Part shown: positions 1 through 11,914 of the stretch, piece after piece
Numbering within the stretch: the first letter of the stretch is position 1
Layout: each line of letters starts with the position of its first letter
Assembly: GCA_037044905.1 (NCBI GenBank)
Contig: JBAOKB010000164.1
Span: forward strand, 186,001-250,000
DNA from: Hortaea werneckii
Lineage: Eukaryota > Ascomycota > Dothideomycetes > Mycosphaerellales > Teratosphaeriaceae
Length of the DNA: 64,000 bases
Direction of reading: 5' to 3'
The notes under the pieces: model-generated
What the model was told of the DNA's origin: nothing
Seen by the model: only the letters and a program-made list of their open reading frames with translations
The model's database searches: none
Position numbers and translations under genes: made by a program

Positions 1-348
1 TAAAGAGCAAGAAGAAGGCGAGTGGCTGGGCGATATAATGGCTTCGAACGTGCAATGGAAATGAGACTACGATTTACCATATCACCGTTTCGACACACGT
101 TTATCATGCCTTTGATGTGCACCTTCCATCATTAATGAATTTTCCGACAATGGACGTTTGAGCCGGCTTTTAGCTCCCGCCCGCGTTGTAACCAAGCCGG
201 GCTTACTCAGGCAACAAACATCAGCCTTGGCGCCGCACTAGCATTCTTCAACCGCACATGAACCGTCTTCGCTTTTATTCGCAACAACGTTTGCAAAGAC
301 ATTTGACGGACATTGTAACGCTTGCAATAAGCAGGCAATACCAAGGCA

Positions 349-1827
349 ATGTCGTCGACAAAGGTTTACGAAGGGCCCGGCGAAGGCCTCAACCACATCT
401 ACTTCTTCATCGACAAAGCTCGGCAGTCTCGCCCGTCAACTTCATCAACCGATACTACGAATCAGTGTGCAACACCGCGCTCAGAGGCCGCAAGTCTGGA
501 TAGCGAAGATACCGAGGCGACTACCGCGATGTCCAATTCGTCCAGCCTAGGCAATTCTCATCTCAATCCGCATGCCAAATCGTTTGCCCCTCCTGCTTTA
601 AGCAATCAGACTCCGACTATTGCGAATGTTTTTGAGATGCGCAAGACCGCAGATCGTGGTTATGGACTTTTCGCGACCGCGCATATTCCCATCGGTGCGC
701 GCATCTTGTGCGAGTCGCCTCTTCTTCGTATCGATGAGAACGGCTTACATCGTGCCATTAACGCGTACGAAAAGCTCCAAGACTCGCAGAAGGCTGCTTT
801 CGACGAGTTGCAATTTTTCAAGCCGGAATTGATTGACCTCGAGCAAGCTAGCCGTTTTGACCTTATCGAACGTCAGGACAAGCGACTCGGTGATGACCAG
901 CTCTGTGACGCTGTTGTGGCGGACCACGTGAGGATCATGGGGATTTTCGCCGCGAACAACTTTGCCGCCGGCAAAGGTCTTGCTGTATTTGAAAAGTCAT
1001 CGAGGTTGAATCATTCGTGCGTCCCCAACGTTCACCACTCCTTCAACCCAACACTCCAGAAGCAGACTGTTCATGCCGTTCGAGACATTCAGCCTGGCGA
1101 GGAACTCTGTACGACCTATCTTGGTGGACCTGGCTGCTATTACGTCCGGTCCCAGCGTGTCGAGATGCTTCGCTCGAACTACGGCTTCACGTGCACCTGC
1201 ACGGCTTGCTCGGATCCTTCTGGTGCGTCGGAAAGTCGTCGTCAGCTCATGGCCAACCTGGCCTGGGGCTTGCAGCAATATCTGGAGCGCAGCGCTTTTG
1301 GTACGACTTTCGTTCCAACTTCGCCTGCTGAAGCTCTTGCCCAATCGGAAGCTTTCATCCACCTTCTCCTCGAGGAAGGGCTTTTCACCGTCGAGCTCAT
1401 GAAAGCATACCGTACTGCATCCACCCAGGCTCTGAACATTAGCATGTACGAGAAGGCAATGGCTTACGCCAAGAACGAGGCCGACGTGGAGGGTAACTGC
1501 CTCGGTACAGAGCTTAACGATCTTGTACAGCTCGGGGTGGCGTCCTCCTGCTGGGTTGAGACTGTTCGGTCGGCAGCTGCCCGGGCTGGAGTTGCACTTG
1601 GGAAAGGTGGCAAATACAACCACAAGAAGAGCCAGAAGGGCCCAAAGTCCCAGGCGCAAAGGGAAAAGAAGCGAGCAACTAAGAAGAAGCAGCAAATGAA
1701 GAAGAAAGAGCTGGATGCGGCGGCGAAGGCTAAGGAGCGTGTGGAACAGAAAGAGGCTGACCGTTCGAGAAAGGAGGCTGAGAGGAAGCGGAAGGAATAC
1801 GACACTGCCTTCCCAACTCTGGCTTGA
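349..1827 (+). CDS. SET-domain protein, putative lysine methyltransferase
   Basis: Single uninterrupted 492-residue frame. The SET domain spans about residues 92-258: an N-terminal RGYGLFAT block (103-110), the AdoMet/active-site core NHSC (221-224), and the closing GEELCTTYLG segment (250-259). A post-SET-like cysteine group CTCTAC follows at about 282-287. There is no MYND finger. The last 90 residues are Lys/Glu/Arg-rich and probably form a charged helix. By family it should methylate lysine on a histone or another protein; the substrate cannot be read from the sequence. The start at 349 gives a disordered 90-residue leader; the in-frame ATG at 529 is a possible alternative. An out-of-frame ATG at 258 overlaps the start and could act as an upstream ORF. 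The gene converges with the zinc-finger gene ending at 3596. Confidence 0.85.
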   Translation: MSSTKVYEGPGEGLNHIYFFIDKARQSRPSTSSTDTTNQCATPRSEAASLDSEDTEATTAMSNSSSLGNSHLNPHAKSFAPPALSNQTPTIANVFEMRKTADRGYGLFATAHIPIGARILCESPLLRIDENGLHRAINAYEKLQDSQKAAFDELQFFKPELIDLEQASRFDLIERQDKRLGDDQLCDAVVADHVRIMGIFAANNFAAGKGLAVFEKSSRLNHSCVPNVHHSFNPTLQKQTVHAVRDIQPGEELCTTYLGGPGCYYVRSQRVEMLRSNYGFTCTCTACSDPSGASESRRQLMANLAWGLQQYLERSAFGTTFVPTSPAEALAQSEAFIHLLLEEGLFTVELMKAYRTASTQALNISMYEKAMAYAKNEADVEGNCLGTELNDLVQLGVASSCWVETVRSAAARAGVALGKGGKYNHKKSQKGPKSQAQREKKRATKKKQQMKKKELDAAAKAKERVEQKEADRSRKEAERKRKEYDTAFPTLA

Positions 1828-3595
1828 GATCATTCAGGCCTACTTTATTCGTATTGCATCAATTAGCGAGGCGTTGGCAGGCATCGGCAGAGCAAAACCA
1901 AGCACGGAAAGCATGGAAATCATCGGAAGCATGGGAATGGCGTTTACTGACATTTTTATACTGTATGAATTAGCACGAGGCGTGGTAAAAGCAGCATAAG
2001 CGTTAAAGGGATCGGCAATGGAGGATCGATTAGCAAGGGTCTTGCGGCGGCGCAAATGAACAAATTCCAACTTCCTTTTCCCTCCACTTCTTCATCGTCA
2101 CTTTGAAACTTCTTTACAGCGACAGCGGATGGATGTGGGGGCATAGAGTTTCCGGGATCGCATGCCGGAAGCTACCTCCTACGTGTGCGCGCCAACCGAG
2201 CTCGCCGAGATATGTTTTTGAATAGCGGGCGAGCCATGTGGTGGTAGTAGCTCTGGTGGGACGAACATCGTAGGCTCCAGACGGAAGCAAGCGGTCTAGT
2301 GGCCGATTAAACGAGAAAATAATAATTGAAGCGGGTTGTCACTCAGCAAAATCGGCGCTTTTGTCGACAATAATTCGCAACAATTAAGCGCCCACTGAAC
2401 AATCCTCCACTTGTTGTTGCAACAGCCAAAGCAGCGCCTGGCCAAATGTTGAGGGTGCACGCCAACGGCACGAGGTGTTTCGGCTCCGACCGAATTTCCT
2501 TCGGTTGACAACCTAATCGCCCATTTCGCTTTACGGAAGGCACAAGAGATGCACCGTTTGTTCCCGGACTATCTGACCCGTGACCCGACGACGCACCACT
2601 GGGTGACTCCACCCGTGGCGTTGGTGGCTTTGGCGCATCATTTTAATTCGGGGTTCGCATCATCCTTCCCGATAGTCTTTCGTGCAAAACCTAGAGGTCG
2701 CTTGCTCCCGAAATACGTGCATTAGCGCCAGTCCCTCGCAACGTTACACGCATTTCCTCGCCCGCAGCCCAATCACAATTTTGTTGGACATGGAATCTGG
2801 CGGCTAATTAATCTACACGGACCAGGCGGCATCAAGGGCTTATCGACACCGGAAACACTCCAGACTGGGACCGCACAGATTAGCTTCCATCGACGTGCAA
2901 GATAGCTTTCGCTTAAGCTGACAAGCTCGGTAGGGTAATGTACGTTAGTGAAAGCCGCGTAAAACAGCGCAACTAGATTCCGCTGGAGCAGATTCGGCCC
3001 TGTTGTTGCTAGTGTTCACTACTGCTGGCAGCCTTCCTAGTCACATGGCTATTCAGTATGCCGATACCGACAGCGTGGTTACGTTTTACCGGTTGCGTTC
3101 TTTCGATGATGCCGCCTGTTCTTTTGCGACAACTAAGTTCCTGGGAATCGGCCGCGCCGGCCAAACGATGCGAACCCTGTGCAATATCGTGCCCTCGGGG
3201 CGAAATGTATGAGGGTCTGTCTATACGAGCCCCCCTTTAGTTCCCTGATACTGAAAGCAGATATCCGCCAACGCCATGCTTGCGCAAATTGCCTTTCCCT
3301 GTGCTCCCTCTTCCACCCGCTCCCCGCGAAAAAGGGTACTCTTCGTAACGAGGGTTTAGCCTCTGTAGTCGTCATAATGCATGATCTCTTGGTCACGGGA
3401 GAGGAACCGTACTCCGCTGGGCATCGCCCTCCTCTGTCATAAGGCCCCCTCGATCGTCTCATGTCTGTTCGACGCGTAGAATGTCGCCGATCGATCTCGT
3501 TGCTCTTTCGCCATAATCATCGAAAACGACAGACCTCAGTCAATCGAAGTGTCGTTGGAAATCGTACACGAAAGAAAGCAACGCGGCCACCTGCG
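1828..3595. other. Intergenic region, no gene recognised
   Basis: Region of 1.8 kb between two convergent genes. Base composition is ordinary. Only short frames without recognisable motifs occur on either strand, and no tRNA or repeat is visible. It is long for a convergent spacer and may hold 3' UTRs or a non-coding transcript, but nothing specific can be supported. Confidence 0.5.
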
Positions 3596-4802
3596 CTACG
3601 TCGATTCTCTTTGATGGCGCGCCCTGGAAGCATTGGAGGATTGCGATGTCCTGCCAGAACGCTTCCTAACTTCTGGCCGTCGCGGACATCCATCGTCAAC
3701 ATGTCTGCGAGCATACCGGTTAGCCAGCCTTCGCGTGATTTAGTCCCCTTGAAGTTGCGTACCTTCGTAATGTGTCTTTGCGCGCGAAAGAGGAGTTACA
3801 AAGAGGACAGATGAAGTTTCGCATCTTCAAATGCACACTTTGCTCGTGTCGAACAAGATCGGTGCGCCGCACAAAACGCTTGTTGCATCCTGGATACTGG
3901 CAAGGGTTAGGTTGAGGTCGATTGGGGTCATGGGTCTCCAGATGCGCCTTCAAGTTGTAGCTGCGTTGGAACAGCTTTCCACACTGGTCACACTGACAGC
4001 TCGCGTTTTCAGGCTTGGTAAACCCGCGTTTGCGCCTTTCCTCGTCCGAATAGGCTTCCTCTGTCCAAGATGTTGCGTGACTGTGTGACGAGTGGTTGTT
4101 TACTGCAGGTTTCGCGTCTGAATAGCCTGAGCTGATGGAGGAACATTCGGAGAGAGAGTTTTCCCTTGTCGAGTCAATGGAAAAGGAGCGCTTTTCGTCA
4201 ATCATCTCATTATCATCCGTGACTGGCGGCTTTTCGAACGGCGACGCGTCGTTAAGAGCTTGTGGACGAGGTGTCTGCGGCTCTTCCAGTTTCACGACGG
4301 GATCGGTCGATTCTCTGGCTTCGTTTTGAGGAGCAACGTATGGTGGAGACGCGACCAATTGGCGGTTGTCCATGTTGTAAGAAGGGAAGTTCGATGAGTC
4401 GAATTGGGTAGTTTCAAACGCGCGAAAGGGTTGCATGGGGTCCCAGAAGGAGTTCGGCAGGATGGTCGACATTGGATCGCAGCTTTCGTTCCATGAATCG
4501 ATGTGCATATTGGGCACCATAGTGTTGTGACGTTGCGGCACAGACGCGACGTCTGTCGTGACAGGCATGCTCATTGACCCGTCGTGGACATATTCGAGTG
4601 ATGCTGGAGGTATCTGCACCAAGCCAAGCCCTTGTTGCTGACTGGGCCATAGAAAGTGATTTGGAGGAGGCCCTGAGGGACCAACTGGCGCGAAGCCATG
4701 GACAGGATTGTAGGATACTGGTCGCCGCGTGCGTTGCATGCTTTCATCTTCCTCTCCGACCGCATTGTTGATGGATTCGTGGCCATTTGCATAGTAACTC
4801 AT
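3596..4802 (-). CDS. C2H2 zinc-finger transcription factor (two exons)
   Basis: Exon 1 is 4802-3763, a 58-bp intron covers 3762-3705 (donor GTACGC, branch GGCTAAC, acceptor CGCAG), and exon 2 is 3704-3596. I start at the ATG at 4802 (MSYYANG); the longer frame upstream has no ATG. The N-terminal two thirds is Ser/Pro/Gln-rich and probably disordered. The C-terminal part has three tandem zinc fingers: CDQCGKLF..H..H, CQYPGCNKRF..H..H, and CPLCNSSF..LRRH..C. Without splicing the third finger lacks its first histidine (LRRY). The spliced product reads LRRHVDDGCPRR, the usual end of this fungal finger arrangement. It is likely a nuclear DNA-binding regulator; target genes are unknown. Confidence 0.82.
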
Positions 4803-7800
4803 TGTCGACTTGAAATCGCTGCGCTCAGGTCGCACTTGCGCTGCAAGAAACAGCTGACGACGGTTCCTTTTAGCATCTCACTGTAATATGAAGCAACATC
4901 ATCAATGATACCAGTCCTGAATGCTCGCGTAAAGTTGTTGAAGTTGGGCCGTTAAGCAAGGGTGGAGAGAAGAGAGAACACGGTCGTTGGCGTTTCCAAC
5001 ATTGAACAACTAATTATCCACCTTCGAATCACGCAGAGCAAGCGGACGCTACGGGACGCTGCCACAATGATTACTAGGGTTGCCGAAGGTGGAGACTCTG
5101 GGGCACACGCAAGATGAGTAGAAGCGATTCACGTGCATAATGCTGGCCCACCTCACAATGTTGGTCCAACATCCAAATTGGAGAGTGTTGCATCGATAGC
5201 GCTGTTGGCTAGCCAGGTGTGATGGGAAAGTATGGCAAAGCAAGCTATGAGGCTTGAGAAGGACCGTCACCCCGAGCTTCAAGAGGCCTGCCCTCGGCAC
5301 GGGTGCGTTGATTTACGAAATCGAGTGCCTCGATACCAGAAGTATGGCACGCGATTGAAGACCAGCAGTCCCAACTGCGCTCTGATTGAGTCCGTGCAGG
5401 TCTGCACGCAGTAGCGTGAGCAACGGCCGCCTTGTCGCGGCTAGTAGCGCAACTTCGCGCGGGGCAAGCTGCTCCAAGATTTGCCCGATACTCTGCATAC
5501 TGACGATGGTTTGAATCCTTCCGCGATCGTTTCGTGAGTCGTGAGAGCCTGGGGAGGTGACGCATGCAGACAAGTCGAAGTTGGGCCGAATCAATATCGT
5601 CGATGCGACATTTTCCCGTTTGGCTTGCAGTCTACTCCTACCGCTGGTATACCCAACATAGTCGTGCCTTGTGGTCTTTCAGCCTTCTACACTTGCGTCA
5701 TGCTCGAAGACAGCGACGGGACGTAGGCGATATTTGTGAAGTCTGCTTCCGCACGGGCGCACGCGTTTGCTTGGCCAATCGCGCTCGACGGGTCCCTGCC
5801 GCGAGACAACGGCTGTGGCGCCGGTCAAGGTGAAGTGGGTGGAGGGTGATCGACACACCGGACAGTCGCGACTCGGCTAGACCTGGCGAAATACTTCCTT
5901 CCGCTTTAGATTTGGTGGCCCTTCTAGCCGCCAACGCCTCCATGTGACGTGCGGAACGCGATTTAGCAATCTAAGCAGCGTCAAAATCCCTGGCAGTCAG
6001 ACAGACGTCGCCAACAGCTTTGGTCGACTGACAGCTCCGGTGAGCTCTAGTTTCGCGAGCAATCTTGTCTGCAGTCTCTCAGCCCTTCTCTATGGGACAA
6101 GGAACGGTATGTCGGCTGAAGTTTGGCTGCATATATGTGGAGAACCAACAAAAGTCACAAAAAGCCACTTACTGGTTGGTTCCTTATGATTCTGCCGGGA
6201 GAACTCACGGCATTTCCATTGCTTTTGAAAGCTCGGCATCAAGTGTAATATGTGTTTGGGTTGACAAAATAGGCAATGCTCAAATGCAATGGAACAGACG
6301 ACGCAATCCCCAACAAAGCTACGGCAGGCAGCACGTAGCTACCTCGACACAGCGTGGAGTGCGTTCACGTCAATCGATTGGAATTTGGGTTTTTGAAAAT
6401 TCAGATCTGGCTCTCAAGGGCTTTAGTATCGCCATCACGATCCCAAGGCGCTGGACGACTCCAGAAAGACACCGGCCTGAGCATGCGCTACGGAGAGCAG
6501 TCCGTTTTGCGCAAGATTTCATGACATGCTCGTGTCCGAGTTCGGTGACCTCAGCGACGCTGGAGCTTGCTGAAGGGGCTTGGCAAGATTCTCGTCGCAT
6601 GCTATCGAAATCACTAGTCGGGATTTAGTATTGACCGAGAAGTTGCCCAGTGAGTTTAGAGTATATCAATTTGATTCCCGACATAAGAATACTTTCCTAC
6701 CATGAGTGTGTTAATCGCTGGAGAGATCATCGAGATGATTCGTGCCGTGATGTAGAACGTCGCCATTGGAACGCAGCCACCGGGAACGGCGATATCCATG
6801 GTGACAACCTTGAACAAGAAAGGCATGGAGTCAGTCAGATGGAATGTTGAAGGGGTCCGATGGCCTATCGTGGCAACATTTAGGTTAAGACCGACGACCG
6901 CTCTCCTTAAATGGCTGTCGCTTCAGAGCAGACAGGGCACCTATTGTTCACACGCACGACTGCTCAACACGGTTAATATGCTTTGCGCCGTTGCTGAGCT
7001 CTTCCACAGCTTGGGCGAAAGCTCCTTCAACAGAAAGCAGCAAAACCAGACTGTTGAGTATCGAACTTGATGTGTTCCAAGCTCGTTGCTGTCCCACGCT
7101 GCTTCATGAAACGATGAGCTATTTGGTTTTGCTATTGACAGCTCGCGCTACCTTGGGTGTGTATTGGTCATTCAGCTGGGAATCTTGTCGTTTATGGGTG
7201 TGTTCTGATTGAAGTTGGATTAATGGAACATTGTAAATCAACCAGGTAGTCTTGGGTGGAGACATTCTCGGAACAATATGGAGGCCAAGATGAATTGGCC
7301 AAGTGACATGAAATGCTTGGAGTTGTCCAGTAGAATTCAGGCTTGCTCAAGTCAGGCTTGCTCTGGCAGCTTACACACTCCGAGCAGAAGTGTTAGTTGA
7401 TACGCGCTCGACGAGTTTGTGAGAAGCTCGAATACTGACTAGACATCCATGATGCTGTGATGAGGTTAAACTCAGCAGAAGGTCACTTTTCCGACTAGCT
7501 AAAGCTCTTAGATGGTGAACATAACTGCGGTTTCTCCTCTTTTCGAAAGCACAAGGGCTGACGTTAGAAAGCAGGGAGACCGCTAAGACGACTGGAATCT
7601 CTGCTGGAACTCATCTTGCAGAATCGCATCAATTGCTTTGCCCCATTCATAGTATTTCAGGAGCAGTGAGCAGTGGTAATCTTGGCATTCGAGTCTTTTG
7701 GGGTGAATGTATCTGAAGTCGTGCAACCTTGGGCTCAACCCATCAAGCCCAGGAATGGGCGTGCGGACACTAACGTTGATGCTAAGCTTTCGAGGGGATC

Positions 7801-8229
7801 AGAGGATTTCCGTCTGTCGATCTCGGGTGGCGCCATCCTATCTACCACCCGCGGTGTATCCGTCTGACATGCAGTGTGAAGAGTTGTGGGCCTAGGAAGA
7901 ATGTGGATGAAGTGATGGCTGGCAGCTGTTTCGGCTGATCTTCTCCACACGCGCCCGCGCTTAAATTTTAGCGCCGAACGCGTCTAGCAGGCGCCAGTCT
8001 TTCGTCATCTATGGAGGGGCTTCGATACATAAGTACTGTATGTAGTACATGAGGTCTAGGTGTATCGCCATCTCAGGATCAGAAGAACTCCAACATACCG
8101 TCAAGACAGCCTCTGCTACACGTTCATACTCCAAGATTTGCCACCTCTCCGGCCAGAACATTTATAATTGCGAACGAATATCTACATCATCGGGACCACT
8201 GGAGTGTGGAAGATCAACACAGCACAGTC
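4803..8229. other. 3.4-kb intergenic region between divergent genes
   Basis: This lies between the zinc-finger gene (leftward) and the PI31-like gene (rightward) and should contain both promoters. Several frames of 60-180 codons occur, for example 6092-6628 from its first ATG, but none has a recognisable domain, clear coding bias or splice-joined continuation. I treat the region as non-coding. No tRNA or repeat was seen. Confidence 0.45.
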
Positions 8230-9336
8230 ATGTCGCCCGGAGGCAGCATCTTTGGTGCGCCTAACCTCAGCAACATCATCTCCTCCAGCCTGTCATCTTC
8301 AGCTTCACCGCAGCTCAAGCACAATTACGATGCGATCGCCGTCGCGGCACATGCGAGCATGGTTGCTGTCGGCTTCCGCCTGATCGGCCTCGGCGAGGAC
8401 CACAAGATCGATGCGCAGCCTGATCGTACAGAACCGGCCCCGTTGCCGGCTGAATGGAACGCAACAAAGGGCAGCTATGCGTTCAGATACGCACATAGCC
8501 AGAGCAGCATGGAATATCTGCTCAAGATCAATAGCATGGGCAACAAGGCGGTCATCATGGGAATGGGAATGGGCGATGACCGGACATACAGCTTTGATGT
8601 CAAAGCGGATGAGTTCGTATCAACCGGCAATTTGCCTGTCACCCTCCTGCAGGAAGGTGAAAACAAGGAGGATGCCACTCGAAAGATTGGTGATGTTTTC
8701 ATAAGCATAGGCCGGCTAAGCGATTTCGGGAGCATGATGCGACTGAACATCATTCAGAAATTGGTACCCAGCTTACAGAAGGAGGGCTACGAAGAAACGC
8801 AGGAGCCGCAATCATCATCAACGTCACGCCAGCCTCGCGATCCGGCAGATAGGGATCCACAGAGATCGGCCTACGATCCTCTCCGAGAAGATCGTGATCC
8901 GCCTGCCAGGCCCTTTCCTCTCGCCGACCCACTCGCACAACCACGTAGGCCCATGCCAGAACCAATGCCAGGTTTTGAAGACGAGTTTGAGACGATGCGT
9001 CCGCCACGTGGAATGATGCCTCCAGGCGGTATTGGAGGACCGCACATTGGCGACAGAGACCTCTATCCACCAGGTCTGGGCCCGAATGATCCCCTAAGAG
9101 GCGGCGTTGGTCCTGGGTTCGGTGGAGGTATGGGGGGAGGCGGTATGCATCCAACGTTTGACGACCCGCTCTTCCAAGGCCAAGGTCGGGGAGGTGGCGG
9201 CTTCGACCCGCAGGCACCGCCTGGGAGTAGATATGATCCCGTGGGACCTGGCATGGGCGGTCCTCCTAGAGGCGCAGGAATGGGTGGACGGCCCCCGAAT
9301 CCCTTCGGTGGATTCGGTGGCGGCGACTTTATATGA
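8230..9336 (+). CDS. PI31-like proteasome regulator
   Basis: A 368-residue protein in one exon. The start is the ATG at 8230 (MSPGGSIFG); the frame extends slightly upstream only through a GTG. Residues about 10-165 match the PI31/Fbxo7-type N-terminal domain: a helical AIAVAAHASMVAVGFRLIGLG segment and a conserved YAFRYAH-SMEYLLKI strand pair. The rest is Pro/Arg then Gly/Pro-rich, with the PI31 C-terminal signature HPTFDDPLF and PPGSRYDPVGP. PI31 proteins bind 20S proteasomes and modulate activity or assembly in cytosol and nucleus. The C-terminus GGGDFI is not a canonical HbYX tail, so gate docking by that route is doubtful. Function is inferred from the family only. Confidence 0.82.
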   Translation: MSPGGSIFGAPNLSNIISSSLSSSASPQLKHNYDAIAVAAHASMVAVGFRLIGLGEDHKIDAQPDRTEPAPLPAEWNATKGSYAFRYAHSQSSMEYLLKINSMGNKAVIMGMGMGDDRTYSFDVKADEFVSTGNLPVTLLQEGENKEDATRKIGDVFISIGRLSDFGSMMRLNIIQKLVPSLQKEGYEETQEPQSSSTSRQPRDPADRDPQRSAYDPLREDRDPPARPFPLADPLAQPRRPMPEPMPGFEDEFETMRPPRGMMPPGGIGGPHIGDRDLYPPGLGPNDPLRGGVGPGFGGGMGGGGMHPTFDDPLFQGQGRGGGGFDPQAPPGSRYDPVGPGMGGPPRGAGMGGRPPNPFGGFGGGDFI

Positions 9337-10013
9337 TCGCCCCAGTACGTACCTCTTGACCCTCGAAGATGACTGGATTCGAGACTGTATGCAATAATTA
9401 ACGGGAAATGCATCATGAATCTCTCTTTTGCAAGGAGCGCTCCATCAAGTAAGTTGTGTCATTCTATCATGTACGCATGCAGGCAAGCAGGCAAGCATTA
9501 GGTACGGTAAGGTAGTTAAACCAGTTGATCCGGCCCTCGTCATAAAGATAAGGTGGAAGTCATGCCAGGAGCAATTGAAAGATGATGACGGGGCTACCCT
9601 CTGCATGACATTAATAGATGGTTGCCTAAGTGCAAGCAGATAGACAGACAGACAGAACACCGAAATACTAGTATTGTGTGGCTCTAGACTACATACAAAT
9701 AAGGTGTATATCGTCCTATAGATACGCGCATTGTGCTTGATACTCTCAAAAGCATGGGCCACTCCTACCCTGAACTTGGGAAGGTGGGCTGTGGCGTTAG
9801 TCTGTGGCGTTTTGAAAATGACTTCCAATGCCCCTCCTGTGATGACTCCAAATGAATTCGCGGCTGCTTTCCAAATCCCAGCATTTGCTGAAGTACAAGC
9901 GCATACCTTACACCACACAACTGCCTTGTAAAGTCTCGCAACGGCCTGTTGCTCAGCTTAGATCCTCCGGCACACACCTGGGATACAAACGGTCTGCCAG
10001 CTCTCAAAGCAAC

Positions 10014-11419
10014 ATGGCAGCCACAACTGGTCTCGAGAATGATCTTAAAGATCTTAGCATTGTGAAGGACTCGTATCCGCAGGCCAAAGACGCTGACAGT
10101 GATCCGTCGAAGCTGTCGGCCGCGGTATTCTCGAACGTAGAGGTATGCGGCCAGTCCAACGGACATTGAAACACTATCTAATCCTTAAACAGTACACACC
10201 GCAGGATAAGACCGAGATCGAGCAATGGCTCATCACAGCTCGCCACATTGCCGCCAACGAAGACGATGCTAAGACTGCAGAGCGCCTGTCCTCCCTCAAC
10301 ACCCACCTCAGCACCCGCACTACTCTCTTGGGCAGCAAGCCGAGCATTGCAGATGTAGGCATGTACGCCCGCCTAGCCCCGGTAGTCAAGGGCTGGTCAG
10401 ACGAGCAGCGGACGGGCGAGCAGGGCAACCACCACATTGTGCGCTGGCTTGACTTCGTGCAGAACGCGCCCCTTTTCAACCTCAAAATCTCAGACAGCGA
10501 CAAGGTTCAGATCGACCCATCCAAGGTGGTCTTCTTCCCAAAACCAATAGACCAGAAGGCGGAGAAAGAGCGGAAGAAGAAGGAGAAGGCTGCTGCTCAA
10601 GCTGCCGCCGGTGCGACAACTGCCGCTGCCGCCGGAGCAACTGTGACCAGTGCTGCCAGCGGAGAAGCGCAGGAGAACGCCAAGCCAGGCAAGAAGGAGA
10701 AGAAGAGTACAGGTGACAAGGTGGCAGAGGCGGTAGGCGCTGAGGCACCAACGGAAAAGAAGGGCAAGAAGGAGAAGCAGCCGAAGCAGCCTAAGAACCA
10801 GCCAGCCGCCGACAAGCCGCTCTCGCCAGCCATGATCGATCTGAGAGTAGGTCACATCCTGAAAGCGGTCAACCATCCAGATGCGGATTCTCTTTATGTC
10901 TCCACGATCAACGTCGGCGATGCTCCAGGCACAGACAACACATCTGAATACGAAGGCAAGACTGTCCGTACCGTGTGCTCCGGTTTGAACGGACTCGTCC
11001 CGTTGGAGGAGATGCAAGGCCGCAAGATCGTTGCGGTATGCAACCTGAAGCCAGTCAAGATGCGTGGCATTCAATCGTCCGCCATGGTTCTCGCCGCCTC
11101 ACCACGGCCGAAGGAGGGCGAGGATGACCACGGTCACGGTGGTCCTGTGGAGCTCGTCAACCCTCCCAGTGACGCGGAGGCAGGTGAGCGCGTGTTCTTC
11201 GATGGCTACGAGGGCGAGCCAGAGAAGCAGCTGAACCCGAAGAAGAAGGTGTGGGATTACTGCCAGGCTGGCTTCACGACCACCGATGCAAAGGAGGTGG
11301 CGTTCGATGTCTCCGCCGTCGAGCAGATGAAGGATCAAGGCAAGTCTGGCATCGCGCCGCTCAAGACCAAGCAAGGTCTGTGTACTGTGCCGACATTGGC
11401 AGGTGCTACTGTACGATAA
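10014..11419 (+). CDS. ARC1: Arc1/EMAP-II type tRNA-binding aminoacylation cofactor (two exons)
   Basis: Exon 1 is 10014-10142, a 50-bp intron covers 10143-10192 (GTATGC, branch TCTAATCC, acceptor AACAG), and exon 2 is 10193-11419; 451 residues. Order: a GST_C-like helical N-terminal domain (residues about 10-145, including LGSKPSIADVGMYARL), a Lys/Ala-rich linker typical of tRNA-binding tails, then an EMAP-II/Trbp111 OB-fold domain from about 254 (LSPAMIDLRVGHIL, HPDADSLY, VCNLKPVKMRGIQSSAMVLAAS). In yeast Arc1 scaffolds Met- and Glu-tRNA synthetases in the cytosol and delivers tRNA; the same role is inferred here. The frame is open upstream to an ATG at 9852, adding 54 residues without any Asp or Glu, which resembles a mitochondrial presequence. 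Either start may be used. Confidence 0.88.
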
Positions 11420-11914
11420 GAGCTGCGTAGATTCGCGATGAAAGCCAGATAGTCAAGCGCACGTTAGGCAGAACAATGACTGTGGGCGCTGCCTCGCCAG
11501 ATAGTTCACGATACAGCTCAAACAGATCAAACAGGCTCCATTCAATGATCGAACTTTCTAGTGTCACATTAAGCCATCGTCCCATTGCGGCTGTCCAAGC
11601 AAAACTCAGATGTCAATATCAGCTGCGAAGCCGTCACGATAGCCCCTGAAGACGCGAGATGTTTTCGATGCCAAGTTAGTGCCTACTATTTTCGCCTATT
11701 GGCGACTGTGATGCCTTTCGGCAAGTGTTTTGGGACTTGCTCTATTTGGTGATACTGTGTCTGAAGGACTAAGCTAAATGTTGAACAGCACTCCTTGACT
11801 CTTGTGGAGTGAACTTCGACGATCGCGGGTAGCATGTACTAAAAGCTAAAGACCGTATGGCAGGCTACTCACTCATGTCGCCCGAGACAGCAAGCACAAG
11901 CGCCTTCTTCTCCC
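11420..11914. other. Convergent intergenic spacer
   Basis: About 495 bp between the stop codons of the ARC1-like gene and the disordered-protein gene. No ORF, tRNA or repeat is recognisable; it presumably holds both 3' UTRs. Confidence 0.5.

Noticed and set aside
6092..6628. 178-codon frame on the + strand
   Set aside because: No recognisable domain, no supporting context, and composition like neighbouring non-coding DNA.
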